A DNA stretch of 64,000 nucleotides from Rufibacter psychrotolerans (GTDB taxonomy: Bacteria; Bacteroidota; Bacteroidia; Cytophagales; Hymenobacteraceae). Both the position numbers and the translations under genes were made by a program. Below are positions 16,325 through 24,117 of this stretch, piece by piece. Under the pieces are notes generated by a model. The model saw only the letters and a list, made by a program, of their open reading frames with translations. It was not told where the DNA came from and made no database searches. Numbering within the stretch: the first letter of the stretch is position 1; each line of letters opens with the position of its first letter. The DNA lies in contig NZ_JAFFJV010000001.1 in NCBI RefSeq assembly GCF_016924645.1, positions 496,001 to 560,000 on the forward strand, in the 5' to 3' direction.

Positions 16325-17746
16325 ATGGTAAAAAGCATTGCCCAAAAAGAATTCATCAGTACGCTCCGCGACAGACGCTTTGTGGTCTTGAGTATGCTGG
16401 TGCTGCTATTGCTGCTGGCGGCTACGGTGGTGGGGTTGTACAGTTCCCACACCCTGCAACAGGAGCGCCAGGTGGCACAGGAAGAAGTAAACCACCAGTT
16501 CCATAACTCAGCCGACCGGCACCCGCACCGCATGGCGCATTACGGTTCCTTTGCGTTCCGGCCTAAGTCTAGTCTGAGTTTTCTAGATTTCGGGTTGGAT
16601 TCCTTTACCGGGGCCTCGGTGTTCATGGAGGCGCACAAGCAAAACAGCGCCAATTTCAGTCAGGCGCAGCAATCGTCCTCGCTCATTCGGTTCGGGGAAA
16701 TGACGGTGGCGTTTGTACTGCAGATGTTGCTGCCGCTGCTCATTATTTTCCTGTGCTTTGGGGCGTTTACCCAGGAGAAGGAGACGGGTACGCTCAAGAT
16801 TCTGCTGAGTCAGGGTGTGTCGCCGCGGCAGATTGCCTGGGCCAAAATTGCGGGCTACAGCAAAACCGTGGCCTTGGTGGTGACGCCGGCGCTGCTGCTG
16901 GCAGGAGGATTGCTCTTCGGGCAAAACGGGTTGGATCTGCAGCCAGATATGCTTTGGCGCTTGCTGCTGTTCATGGCCTTTTACCTGGTGTACTTCTTCA
17001 TCTTCATTGTGCTGTCGGTGGTGGTATCGGCGCTGCACCAGCGTTCCAGCACCTCTTTGGTCACCCTGCTGGGTATCTGGATTTTGTGCTGCGTGATCAT
17101 TCCCAAAGCCTCGGCTAACCTGGGCAACACGCTCTACACTACACCCACCAAAGCCCAGATGGATGCTGATGTGCACGAGGAAGTGGCCAAAGGCATTGAT
17201 GGCCATAACTCGCAGGATGCCCGTGCCGAGGCGCTCAAAAAAGACCTGCTCCGGAAGTACGGGGTAGATTCGGTAAGTCAACTACCGGTGAACGTGGACG
17301 GCATCATCATGGCCGTGGGGGAGGAGCAAAGCACAAAGGTATACCGGGAGCATTTCGAGAAACTCACGGGCACCTTCCAGAAACAGAACCGCATCTCAGA
17401 ATTGGCGGCCTTCCTGAACCCGTACCTGGCGGTGCGGCACCTGTCTATGGGCATGGCCAGCTCTGATTTCCCGCACTACCTCCACTTCCAGAACAAGGCC
17501 GAGGAGTACCGCTACCACTTGGCCCAAGGACTGAACCACATCCAGGCCACCCGCCTGAAGTACCATGACAAAACCACCCGCCTCAGTTCCGACACCTGGA
17601 AGGAGTTTAAGCCTTTCACCTACGAGACACCGCCCGTGCACTGGGCACTGCGCCACCATCTGCTCTCTTTAACAGCACTGGTCTTATGGCTATGCTTGGT
17701 GTGCACCGTGGGCATGCGCCTCGTTCATAAAACTCAAATTGTGTAG
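16325..17746 (+). CDS. ABC-2 type permease with large extracytoplasmic loop (DUF3526-like), first
   Basis: 473 residues. A first membrane span at residues ~20-40 is followed by a long soluble loop, then a cluster of spans at ~120-270 containing 'IIFLCFGAFTQEKETGTLKILLSQGVSPRQIAWAK', the hallmark ABC-2 'E-K-E-x-G-T-L' coupling helix, then a second large soluble region (~280-440) and a final span at ~440-465. This layout with two extracytoplasmic regions matches the DUF3526 group, often encoded in pairs. The partner follows after 3 bases. Substrate is unknown; export of a lipid, peptide or metallophore is possible. Confidence 0.87.
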   Translation: MVKSIAQKEFISTLRDRRFVVLSMLVLLLLLAATVVGLYSSHTLQQERQVAQEEVNHQFHNSADRHPHRMAHYGSFAFRPKSSLSFLDFGLDSFTGASVFMEAHKQNSANFSQAQQSSSLIRFGEMTVAFVLQMLLPLLIIFLCFGAFTQEKETGTLKILLSQGVSPRQIAWAKIAGYSKTVALVVTPALLLAGGLLFGQNGLDLQPDMLWRLLLFMAFYLVYFFIFIVLSVVVSALHQRSSTSLVTLLGIWILCCVIIPKASANLGNTLYTTPTKAQMDADVHEEVAKGIDGHNSQDARAEALKKDLLRKYGVDSVSQLPVNVDGIIMAVGEEQSTKVYREHFEKLTGTFQKQNRISELAAFLNPYLAVRHLSMGMASSDFPHYLHFQNKAEEYRYHLAQGLNHIQATRLKYHDKTTRLSSDTWKEFKPFTYETPPVHWALRHHLLSLTALVLWLCLVCTVGMRLVHKTQIV

Positions 17747-17749
17747 AGG

Positions 17750-19132
17750 ATGAAGAAGTTCTGGATACTAATCAAATACGAATGGCTCAACTTCAGAGCC
17801 GATAAAGGGTTGCTGATCCTGGTCACACTCACCTTACTAGCAGGTTTGTACGGCATCTATTACGGCACCACCGAGGTGCAGCGGCAGCAGCAGAACATTG
17901 CCGGGCTGGAGAAACTGACAGAGCATAACGTGGAGGAACTGAAAGCCAAGTACCCCGAAGGCACCGATGCCGGGGACATTGGCTACTATCACTCCACCTT
18001 CGCGGTGCACCACCCAGATTCCTGGGCCAGCCTGGCCTTGGGCCAGCGTGATGTGAACCCATATTACATCAAGCTGCGCCTGCTCAACCTGCAGTCCCAG
18101 TTGTATGATACCGAGAACATCAATCCGCAGAAGGTGCTGGCGGGTAATTTCGATTTGTCGTTTGTGCTGGTGTACCTGTTTCCGCTGCTCATCATTGGTT
18201 TGTGCTTTAACATCCTGTCCATAGAAAAGGAGCAGGGCACGCTGCCATTACTGCTGTCGCAGCCCATCAGTTTACCTCTGATCGTAGGCGCGAAACTCAC
18301 GTTCCGGATGCTGGTGGTGCTGGGCTTAGGACTGCTGCTCTCCATCCTGGCCATGATCTGGGGAAAGGTGCTGCCCGATGGACGCGTGGCGCTTTGGCTG
18401 GGCGTGGTGATGCTGTACTGTTTTTTCTGGTTTGCGGTAGCGTTTCTGGTGGCGGCGCTGCAGAAGAACTCGGCTTTCAATGCGGTAACCTTGCTGGGCG
18501 TGTGGCTGTTGCTCACCATTGTCATTCCGGCTTTGCTGAACGTGTACGTCTCCATCAAGCAACCCATACCGCAGGCGCTGGCGCTTACCATTCAACAGCG
18601 CGAGGTAGTGCACGGCGGCTGGGACAAACCCAAGCGCGAGACCATGGACAAGTTCTTCGCCTTGTACCCGCAGTGGCGCGACACCACCGAAATCAAGGAG
18701 CGCTTTGTGTGGCGCTGGTACTACGCTTTCCACCACCTGGGCGATGTAGCCGTGCAAGACCTCGCTACCCAATACAAGCAAACACTGCTGGCCCGGCATG
18801 AACTGGTGCAGAAACTGAATGTGCTGAGTGTACCCGTGAACGTTCAGGGAATTTTCAACGCCATGGCAGGTTCAGATCTGCCGTCGTACGTGCAGTTCCT
18901 GCAAAGCGCCACCCGCTACCATGACTCGCTTCGGGAGTTCTATTACCCGTTCCTCTTCCGGCAGATCACCTTCACCCCCGCTGACTTTGCCCGGGAGCCC
19001 AGACATAGCTTTTCCAGTGCGCCTGACGTGGATTCAGCGGTAAATGGCTTTGTAAAGCTGTTAGGGAGTGTGGTAGTGGTCTTCGGGGCAGGGTTGTTGC
19101 TGTTTAGGTGGAAAACGGCTTCTGTGAAGTAG
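17750..19132 (+). CDS. ABC-2 type permease with large extracytoplasmic loop (DUF3526-like), second
   Basis: 460 residues with the same plan as the preceding permease: an N-terminal span (~20-40), soluble region, then spans including 'LLIIGLCFNILSIEKEQGTLPLLLSQPISLPLIVGAK' with the coupling motif 'IEKEQGTL', a second soluble region ('WRDTTEIKERFVWRWYYAFHHLGD') and a last span 'LGSVVVVFGAGLLLF'. The two permeases probably form a heterodimer with two copies of the ATPase. The gene ends the operon; a 560-bp block of repeats follows. Confidence 0.87.
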   Translation: MKKFWILIKYEWLNFRADKGLLILVTLTLLAGLYGIYYGTTEVQRQQQNIAGLEKLTEHNVEELKAKYPEGTDAGDIGYYHSTFAVHHPDSWASLALGQRDVNPYYIKLRLLNLQSQLYDTENINPQKVLAGNFDLSFVLVYLFPLLIIGLCFNILSIEKEQGTLPLLLSQPISLPLIVGAKLTFRMLVVLGLGLLLSILAMIWGKVLPDGRVALWLGVVMLYCFFWFAVAFLVAALQKNSAFNAVTLLGVWLLLTIVIPALLNVYVSIKQPIPQALALTIQQREVVHGGWDKPKRETMDKFFALYPQWRDTTEIKERFVWRWYYAFHHLGDVAVQDLATQYKQTLLARHELVQKLNVLSVPVNVQGIFNAMAGSDLPSYVQFLQSATRYHDSLREFYYPFLFRQITFTPADFAREPRHSFSSAPDVDSAVNGFVKLLGSVVVVFGAGLLLFRWKTASVK

Positions 19133-19200
19133 CGGATTTTTGAGTCAATCCAGCTACTGATTTTAGCTTGATTTCTAAAATGCAATTAAAAACCCTTTAC

Positions 19201-19272
19201 TATGGCGCGGAAGTTACTTCCGTGACTTGCAGGTATTCATTAAGAAGTCACGGAAGTAACTTCCGCGCCATA
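19201..19272. repeat. TGGCGCGGAAGT inverted repeat, copy 2
   Basis: Arms 19201-19228 and 19245-19272 are perfect 28-bp complements starting TATGGCGCGGAAG, spacer 16 nt. The arm sequence is identical to copy 1 over 24 bp while the spacer differs in sequence and length. Confidence 0.92.
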
Positions 19273-19282
19273 ATTGGGTTGG

Positions 19283-19543
19283 TTCGCTGGCGCGGGCGTG
19301 CAGCTCGTGTCCGCACGCATTCCTGAAAGTCTTTCTTGCTTCCTAAAGTATAGGAGCTTAGTTTTATAAGGCTTTCCTCCACCCACCTGTCATCTTGGAA
19401 AGATCTTGTGGGCGAGCTGTAATGGCACTTCGCTATCCGCCTTTCTGGTTCGCAACCAAGATCCTTTCAGGATGACAGAATAAGAGCAAAGTAGTAGTAT
19501 CCGGAATGCGTGCGGACACGAGCTGCAAGCTCGCGCCAGCGAA
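19283..19543. repeat. 43-bp inverted repeat enclosing another element
   Basis: Arms 19283-19325 and 19501-19543 are complements with three mismatches (core ATGCGTGCGGACACGAGCTG in the right arm). The right arm holds a mini-hairpin CGAGCT-GCA-AGCTCG at 19519-19533, which has decayed in the left arm. The 175-nt interior contains the 89-bp element. Confidence 0.85.
19389..19477. repeat. 89-bp inverted-repeat element, copy 1
   Basis: Begins TGTCATCTTGGAAAGATCTT and ends with the near complement ATCCTTTCAGGATGACA (three mismatches in ~20 positions). Identical length to copies at 52235-52323 and 60986-61074. Non-coding and MITE-like. Confidence 0.88.
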
Positions 19544-19561
19544 TGAATCTTTATGGTTTCT

Positions 19562-19597
19562 GTTTTGGAGCTGTTCTTTGAAAAACAGTTCTAAAAC
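19562..19597. repeat. GTTTT/AAAAC hairpin family, copy
   Basis: GTTTTGGAGCTGTT pairs with AACAGTTCTAAAAC over 14 positions, two of them G-U wobbles, around CTTTGAAA. Confidence 0.8.
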
Positions 19598-19628
19598 GGA
19601 GGCTATCCTATCAGAGATAAGCATAACC

Positions 19629-19671
19629 AAAAAGAAGAGGCCGCTCCCATCTGGAGCGGCCTCTTCTTTTT
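19629..19671. terminator. Strong bidirectional terminator
   Basis: Perfect 19-bp arms (19629-19647 and 19653-19671, core GAAGAGGCCGCTCC) with a 5-nt loop, A-run on one side and T-run on the other. It ends the M48 protease transcript (minus strand stop at 19693). Confidence 0.92.
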
Positions 19672-19692
19672 AACTCATAACCACGCAACCGG

Positions 19693-21162
19693 TTATTTCT
19701 CTACCACTTTAATCAACGTATTGGCAGCGATGCGGTCAGAGAGTTGCATGCCGTTCAGGATAGCCATTTCCTCGAACCGTTTGCTGGGCACGTTGAACGA
19801 TTGAAGTACCTGCGACAGGGTTCCGGGGGTGCGGACGGTTTTGATGCGCACTACCTCGGGTTTGCGGTTCAGTTTCTCCGGATCAGTAAGTTGCCGGAAG
19901 TTCTGGGCCGTGCCGCTGAACGTCGGGAAGTAGGTGTTAAAGGCCGAGGCCGTAGTCACGCCCGTGATGTTGTAGATATTCCCCCCGTACTGGATGAAGT
20001 AGCTCAGGGCCTGAATGGGTTCGGCCTGTTGCTGCGTTTGCTGCTGCTGTTGTTGCTGGGCGGCCTGTTGGGCGACTACCGCCAGGGCGGGCAGCCCGTT
20101 CACGGTTACTTGCCTTGACTCCACGGCCTGCAGTTGGTTGTCTTGCAGCATCTTCTGGGCCGCTGCTTCCAGAGAGGTGCCCTGAGCCAGTCGCAGGAAC
20201 ATCAGCGCCTTGCCGTCCTGCGGAGCCATCTGTACCTGCTGGGGGGTGTTCTGGTACTGCCAACCGGTGGGGATGGGGAACTGGAACTTGAGGTCTGGGT
20301 GGTAGAACACGCTGTTCTCCACGAAGCCCTGTTTGGGGTCCTCGCCGTAGATGAGGCCATCAATCATGCGCAGGTAGCTGTCGCGCCCTTCCTTGAGGTT
20401 GGTGGCGTTGGTTTTCTGCTTCCACTGGGCGGCCAGTTGGTGCACGGTGTTGTACCGGTCGCCGGGGTTGGGGTGGGTAGACAGGAAGCCCGGCAATTCC
20501 TGCTGGCCGCTTTGCTGGCCCTGCCGCTGCAAGGTCTGGAAGAAATCGGCCATGTGGCTGGCATCGTAGCCTATCTTGGTGGAGTATTCCACGCCCAACT
20601 CATCGGACTGGCGCTCATCGTCCCGCCCGAATTTCAGGAACATCAGCCCGGCCCCCTGCGAGAGCACATCGCCGTACTGCGCCAGGGTGGGCGAGGCGAT
20701 CATGCCGCCCATGAGCAGGACCTGCGCCAGGGTAGACTTGCTTTGCTGCTGGGCCGAGTGCCGGGCCGTGATGTGCCCAATCTCGTGGCCCAGCACCCCG
20801 GCAAACTGTGCCTCTGAGTTAAAGTGCGCCATGATGCCGCGCGTGAAGTACACGTAGCCACCCGGCACGGCAAAGGCGTTGAGAATGGGGGAGTCCACAA
20901 TCTTGAACTCGTATTTCAGGTTGGGCCGGTGCGAAACGGCGGCCATTTGCTGGCCTTTTTCCTGGATAAAGCGCTGCAGCGTGGGGTTCTCTACCAGGCC
21001 GTACTGGGCCACAATCTGCGGGTCGGCCTGCATGCCCATGGCCACTTCCTGGTCTTCAGACACAAAGTTGATATCGCGTTTGCCGGTTACCGGGTTGGTG
21101 GCGCAGGAGTTGAACAATAGTATAGCCGCCGTGGCAAGACTATACGGAAGAAGTTTTTTCAT
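19693..21162 (-). CDS. M48-family metalloprotease lipoprotein with C-terminal LysM-like segment
   Basis: 489 residues from ATG 21162 (MKKLLPYSLATA), giving a lipoprotein signal with Cys at residue 20 ('FNSCATNP'). Residues ~30-260 are the BepA/YggG-like M48 domain: 'VPGGYVYFTRGIM', 'GVLGHEIGHITARHSAQQ' with the H-E-x-x-H zinc motif, and 'ERQSDELGVEY' carrying the third ligand Glu. A Gln-rich linker near residue 375 and a segment at ~430-485 ('VKTVRTPGTLSQVLQSFNV' to 'LIKVVEK') resembling a degenerate LysM follow. Such proteases act in the periplasm on outer-membrane protein quality control. Monocistronic. Confidence 0.9.
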   Translation of the reverse strand: MKKLLPYSLATAAILLFNSCATNPVTGKRDINFVSEDQEVAMGMQADPQIVAQYGLVENPTLQRFIQEKGQQMAAVSHRPNLKYEFKIVDSPILNAFAVPGGYVYFTRGIMAHFNSEAQFAGVLGHEIGHITARHSAQQQSKSTLAQVLLMGGMIASPTLAQYGDVLSQGAGLMFLKFGRDDERQSDELGVEYSTKIGYDASHMADFFQTLQRQGQQSGQQELPGFLSTHPNPGDRYNTVHQLAAQWKQKTNATNLKEGRDSYLRMIDGLIYGEDPKQGFVENSVFYHPDLKFQFPIPTGWQYQNTPQQVQMAPQDGKALMFLRLAQGTSLEAAAQKMLQDNQLQAVESRQVTVNGLPALAVVAQQAAQQQQQQQTQQQAEPIQALSYFIQYGGNIYNITGVTTASAFNTYFPTFSGTAQNFRQLTDPEKLNRKPEVVRIKTVRTPGTLSQVLQSFNVPSKRFEEMAILNGMQLSDRIAANTLIKVVEK

Positions 21163-21311
21163 AGCAGTAGGGTTAAGGCTCAACTTGTAATTCTCTTAGG
21201 CAGGCCAAGGCTGGCGGGCCCACCTGTTCTTGCAACGTGTACCAGATTTTAATGGTTACGGTGCCGTTGGGTAGCACAATGCCAAGAGCCTTTGATTGGG
21301 GTGCCCTGCCC

Positions 21312-21347
21312 GTTTTTAGGCGATTTCTAAGAAAACACACCAAAAAC
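21312..21347. repeat. GTTTT/AAAAC hairpin family, copy
   Basis: GTTTTTAGGCG faces CACACCAAAAAC around ATTTCTAAGAAAA, between the M48 gene and the EcsC-like gene. Confidence 0.55.
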
Positions 21348-21395
21348 CGGTGGCCTTATCGCCCCTGGGCGGAAGAAAGTGTAGCCTGTAAGAAG

Positions 21396-22163
21396 TTAAA
21401 GCCGGCTAAGTCCCGGGGAGCCCGCCTGCCCCAGGTGCCGTTGCTCTCTCCAGCGCATGCGGTAGGCGTTCATGGCGGTGGTGCCCAGTTTCTGCAGCAG
21501 TTTATAATTCACCACGGCGCCCACGGGAGCGCCAATCACCGGAATCAGCTGCGCCAGTTTGGCCAGGTCAATGTAATCGCGGTATTCTTGTTGGAAGGTG
21601 CGCCAGTCAAACTGGTGGATGTCCTGGGGCAGGTGCAGTTTCTGGGTTTCCCAGTCTACCATCTGCAGGTACACTTCGCGCCGCTGCTGCTGGCTGCTGA
21701 ACGCCAGCTGGAAGATGTGCAGCAGGTACACCCGCTCACGGTAATCGTCAACGGGGTGGCCGTAGAGGGCGGCCAGGTCAAACAGCATCTTCAGCTTGAG
21801 GCCCAGCAGCAGCGGGAAATCGGCGAGGCCCAGCAGAATGCCGCCCGCGCCCGTGATGCCCCCTTCGGCGGCCGCCGTTTTCTTGTAGAAGGCAATGCGG
21901 TCCAGCACGGCGGCCTCGGTTTGTTCCAGGGCAGCCTGGGCCACGGGCTGGCGGGTGGTGTGCCTGGCGCCAAACAGCACCGCCCTGATCATCTGCTTGA
22001 TGGTGGCCGTGATGGCCTGGTGTACCTTCTCGGGGATGTAGCGGTTGATCTTCTGTTGCATGCCCCGGGTAAGATGGTTGAAGAGCGAAGGCTCCCGCAG
22101 CATTTCCTGCTGCCACGCCCGGAGCTCCTGCAGGGCTTTTTCTTCATAGGTGCCGGTGGTCAT
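21396..22163 (-). CDS. EcsC-family protein
   Basis: 255 residues from ATG 22163 (MTTGTYEEKALQEL); the frame is open further upstream but that part overlaps a hairpin and looks non-coding. Conserved EcsC features are visible: 'IARY'-like basic N-terminal helices, 'GGITGAGGILLGLADFPLLLGLKLKMLFDLAALYG' as an amphipathic/hydrophobic Gly-rich centre, and 'LIPVIGAPVGAVVNYKLLQKLGTTAMNAYR' near the C-terminus. EcsC is encoded with the EcsAB exporter in Bacillus, but its biochemical role is unknown. Here it is alone. Probably membrane-associated through the Gly-rich hairpins. Confidence 0.82.
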   Translation of the reverse strand: MTTGTYEEKALQELRAWQQEMLREPSLFNHLTRGMQQKINRYIPEKVHQAITATIKQMIRAVLFGARHTTRQPVAQAALEQTEAAVLDRIAFYKKTAAAEGGITGAGGILLGLADFPLLLGLKLKMLFDLAALYGHPVDDYRERVYLLHIFQLAFSSQQQRREVYLQMVDWETQKLHLPQDIHQFDWRTFQQEYRDYIDLAKLAQLIPVIGAPVGAVVNYKLLQKLGTTAMNAYRMRWREQRHLGQAGSPGLSRL

Positions 22164-22285
22164 AAGAGAGGGGCAGGGAATAGCTGCTCTGCGAAGAAAG
22201 GGGTTCTGCGCGAAGGAGGCAAGCCCATGACCACAGGCGATAAACCTGTTCACCCAGAGCCACGCCGCCTGGGCCAAAGGCTAAA

Positions 22286-22329
22286 AAGCGTTTAGGGCCT
22301 GATTTGGAGAAATCAGGCCCTAAACGCTT
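22286..22329. terminator. GTTTT/AAAAC family hairpin acting as terminator, 20-bp perfect stem
   Basis: Arms 22286-22305 and 22310-22329 are perfect 20-bp complements (core GCGTTTAGGGCCTGATTT) with a GGAG tetraloop. Read on the minus strand it lies 17 bases past the stop of the pseudouridine synthase gene and is followed by TTTTTAG. It carries the same GTTTAGGGCC core as the dispersed hairpin family. Confidence 0.92.
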
Positions 22330-22346
22330 GTCTAAAGTGGCGAGGC

Positions 22347-23450
22347 TTAGCGTCGGCCGCGCCCTCTGGTGCCGGTGCTTCTTTTGGGTTTCTGGTCGGG
22401 GCCAGGTCTGCTGGTTCTGCCCCCCGCCGCGCCGGTAGGCCTGCCGGTGCCGGTGCCGCGACCAGCAGTTTTAGATGATCCGCCTTTAGGGGGTCTGCCG
22501 CCCACGGTGTCGCGGGCCGGGCCGCTGCCGGGGGCGCTTTTAGGTTTGCGGTTGGCTTTGGCCTTGGGGTTCACGTACTCGTTTACTTTAGGCCGGGGCG
22601 GGGCCACGCGGTGCACCTTTACCCCAAACTCCTCCAGAAAATCGTCTTCCTCTGGTTTGGCCTTGCCGCCGGCGCGGGCCGGAGCTTTGGCGGGTTCCTT
22701 GCCCCAGGTAGAGGCCTCCTCGGTTTTGGAAGACTCCGCGATGAGCTCGTTGATGGTTCTCATTTCCTCAGCGGTGAGGTAGCGCCAGTGCCCGGTGGGC
22801 AGATCGGCCAGTTTCACGTTCATGATGCGCACGCGCTTCAGGCGCTCAACCCGGTAGCCCAGGGCCTCGCACATGCGCCTGATCTGGCGGTTAAGGCCCT
22901 GCGTGAGGACAATCCTGAACTCTTTGTGACCCAGTTGCTTCACCACCGCTTTTTTGGTGACGCCCTCGGTGAGGCGTACCCCGTTGGCCATGCGCGTGAG
23001 AAACTCCTCGTTCACGGGTTTGTCCACCATCACCACGTACTCCTTGTCGTGGTTGTTGTCGGCCCGCAGGATCTTGTTCACAATATCGCCGTCGTTGGTG
23101 AGCAGGATGAGCCCTTCTGAGGCGTTGTCCAGGCGGCCGATGGGGAAGATGCGCTTGGGGTACCCAATAAAGTCAATGATGTTCTTCTTGTCGTTGGGGT
23201 CGGTGGTGGTGGTGATGCCCGTGGGCTTGTTGAAGGCAATGTAGATGGCCCGCTCGTTGGGCTTTTTGGCCCTGATGGGCTCGCCGTCCACGGCTACCTT
23301 GTCGCCGGGTTTCACGGTGGCGCCTTTGCGGGCGGTGCGGTCATTGATGGTGACCCGGCCTTCCTCAATGTAGCGGTCTGCCTCGCGGCGCGAGCAGAAG
23401 CCTGAGTCGCCGATGTATTTATTTAACCGGGTGCTATTGTCTGTTGACAT
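22347..23450 (-). CDS. rluF: RluF-type 23S rRNA pseudouridine synthase with long basic tail
   Basis: 367 residues. Residues ~7-50 are an S4 RNA-binding domain ('RLNKYIGDSGFCSRREADRY'). Residues ~65-225 are the catalytic domain: 'FPIGRLDNASEGLILLTNDGD' with the nucleophilic Asp in GRLD, 'HDKEYVVMV' and 'LTQGLNRQIRRMCEALGY', all characteristic of the RluB/E/F branch and closest in wording to RluF, which modifies U2604 of 23S rRNA. The last ~125 residues are a low-complexity Pro/Gly/Lys/Arg tail, far beyond the E. coli length; similar tails occur in Bacteroidota and may aid RNA binding. The gene downstream belongs to a separate unit. Confidence 0.92.
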   Translation of the reverse strand: MSTDNSTRLNKYIGDSGFCSRREADRYIEEGRVTINDRTARKGATVKPGDKVAVDGEPIRAKKPNERAIYIAFNKPTGITTTTDPNDKKNIIDFIGYPKRIFPIGRLDNASEGLILLTNDGDIVNKILRADNNHDKEYVVMVDKPVNEEFLTRMANGVRLTEGVTKKAVVKQLGHKEFRIVLTQGLNRQIRRMCEALGYRVERLKRVRIMNVKLADLPTGHWRYLTAEEMRTINELIAESSKTEEASTWGKEPAKAPARAGGKAKPEEDDFLEEFGVKVHRVAPPRPKVNEYVNPKAKANRKPKSAPGSGPARDTVGGRPPKGGSSKTAGRGTGTGRPTGAAGGRTSRPGPDQKPKRSTGTRGRGRR

Positions 23451-23526
23451 ACGAATGCTGGTTCTGGGTACTGGTCTGTGGGTGATGAAAAAGGAACGGC
23501 GCTGCCCCGGCAGGCCGGGCGATGGC

Positions 23527-23742
23527 TCACGCGAACGTCTTCAGGTACAGGTCTTCTACTTTCTTACGGGCCCAGGGGGTTTTACGTAAAAACGTGAGGC
23601 TTGACTTAATGCTGGGGTTGTGCGTGAAGCTGTTGATCTTGATGCGGTCGCCTAGCTCTTCCCACCCGTAGTGGTCCACCAGCAGCACCAGAATCATCTC
23701 CAGGGTTTTTCCGTGTAACGGATTGTTTTTCTGTTCTTCCAT
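23527..23742 (-). CDS. VF530-type small DNA-binding-like protein
   Basis: 71 residues, [18 protein letters not shown] onward. 'NPLHGKTLE', 'GWEEL', '[21 protein letters not shown]' match the VF530 (DUF2132) family, a compact helical fold of ~70 residues with a basic surface proposed to bind DNA. The whole length is domain. Function in the cell is not established. It lies 76 bases upstream of the rluF-type gene on the same strand and may be co-transcribed. Confidence 0.85.
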   Translation of the reverse strand: MEEQKNNPLHGKTLEMILVLLVDHYGWEELGDRIKINSFTHNPSIKSSLTFLRKTPWARKKVEDLYLKTFA

Positions 23743-24117
23743 ATTTCCGCTGCAAAGGTAGTCTTTCTAGCTGAGTTTTACGTGACTGGCCCCAAACGGG
23801 TACCGGGCCAGGCTGGGCGCTGTGGGGTGGGCGGCCTCCTTCTGGGCGGGGAGGCGACCATCCTGCTGGGGAGGTATTTTTACAGACCGGGCTTGGGGAA
23901 AGCAACTAAGTGCTAAAAAATGTTGGCTAAAGGTAAGTGACCGGGATTAAGGTTTGTTCCTTTTAATATTAAATTGATTTATTTTGTTATTTATTAGAGA
24001 GCTATTCCTTGCCCCATAGGTGAAAATAGTCTTATCTTAAAGGATAATTTCGTTCATGCCCGTTCCCCAGGTCATGAACCTGTCCCTGCTTTCTCACCTA
24101 CAACGTTCTATAGTCCC
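23743..24117. other. 375-bp divergent promoter region between VF530-type gene and hutU
   Basis: The left part is GC-rich with no gene; the right part (about 23930-24055) is strongly AT-rich (TTTTAATATTAAATTG and following), which is unusual here and marks the likely hutU promoter. I do not see a clean Bacteroidota -7/-33 pair. Confidence 0.5.

Larger units (their letters stand above)
19133..19692. other. 560-bp gene-free block of nested repeats
   Basis: Contains, from left to right, the 28-bp TGGCGCGGAAGT repeat (19201-19272), a 43-bp inverted repeat (19283-19325 with 19501-19543) that encloses an 89-bp element (19389-19477), a GTTTT/AAAAC hairpin (19562-19597) and a strong terminator (19629-19671). 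Almost every base belongs to some repeat, and no coding frame is credible. Confidence 0.85.

Noticed and set aside
19389..19630. Short reading frame across the 89-bp element and family hairpin
   Set aside because: It is made entirely of inverted-repeat sequence and has no coding character.
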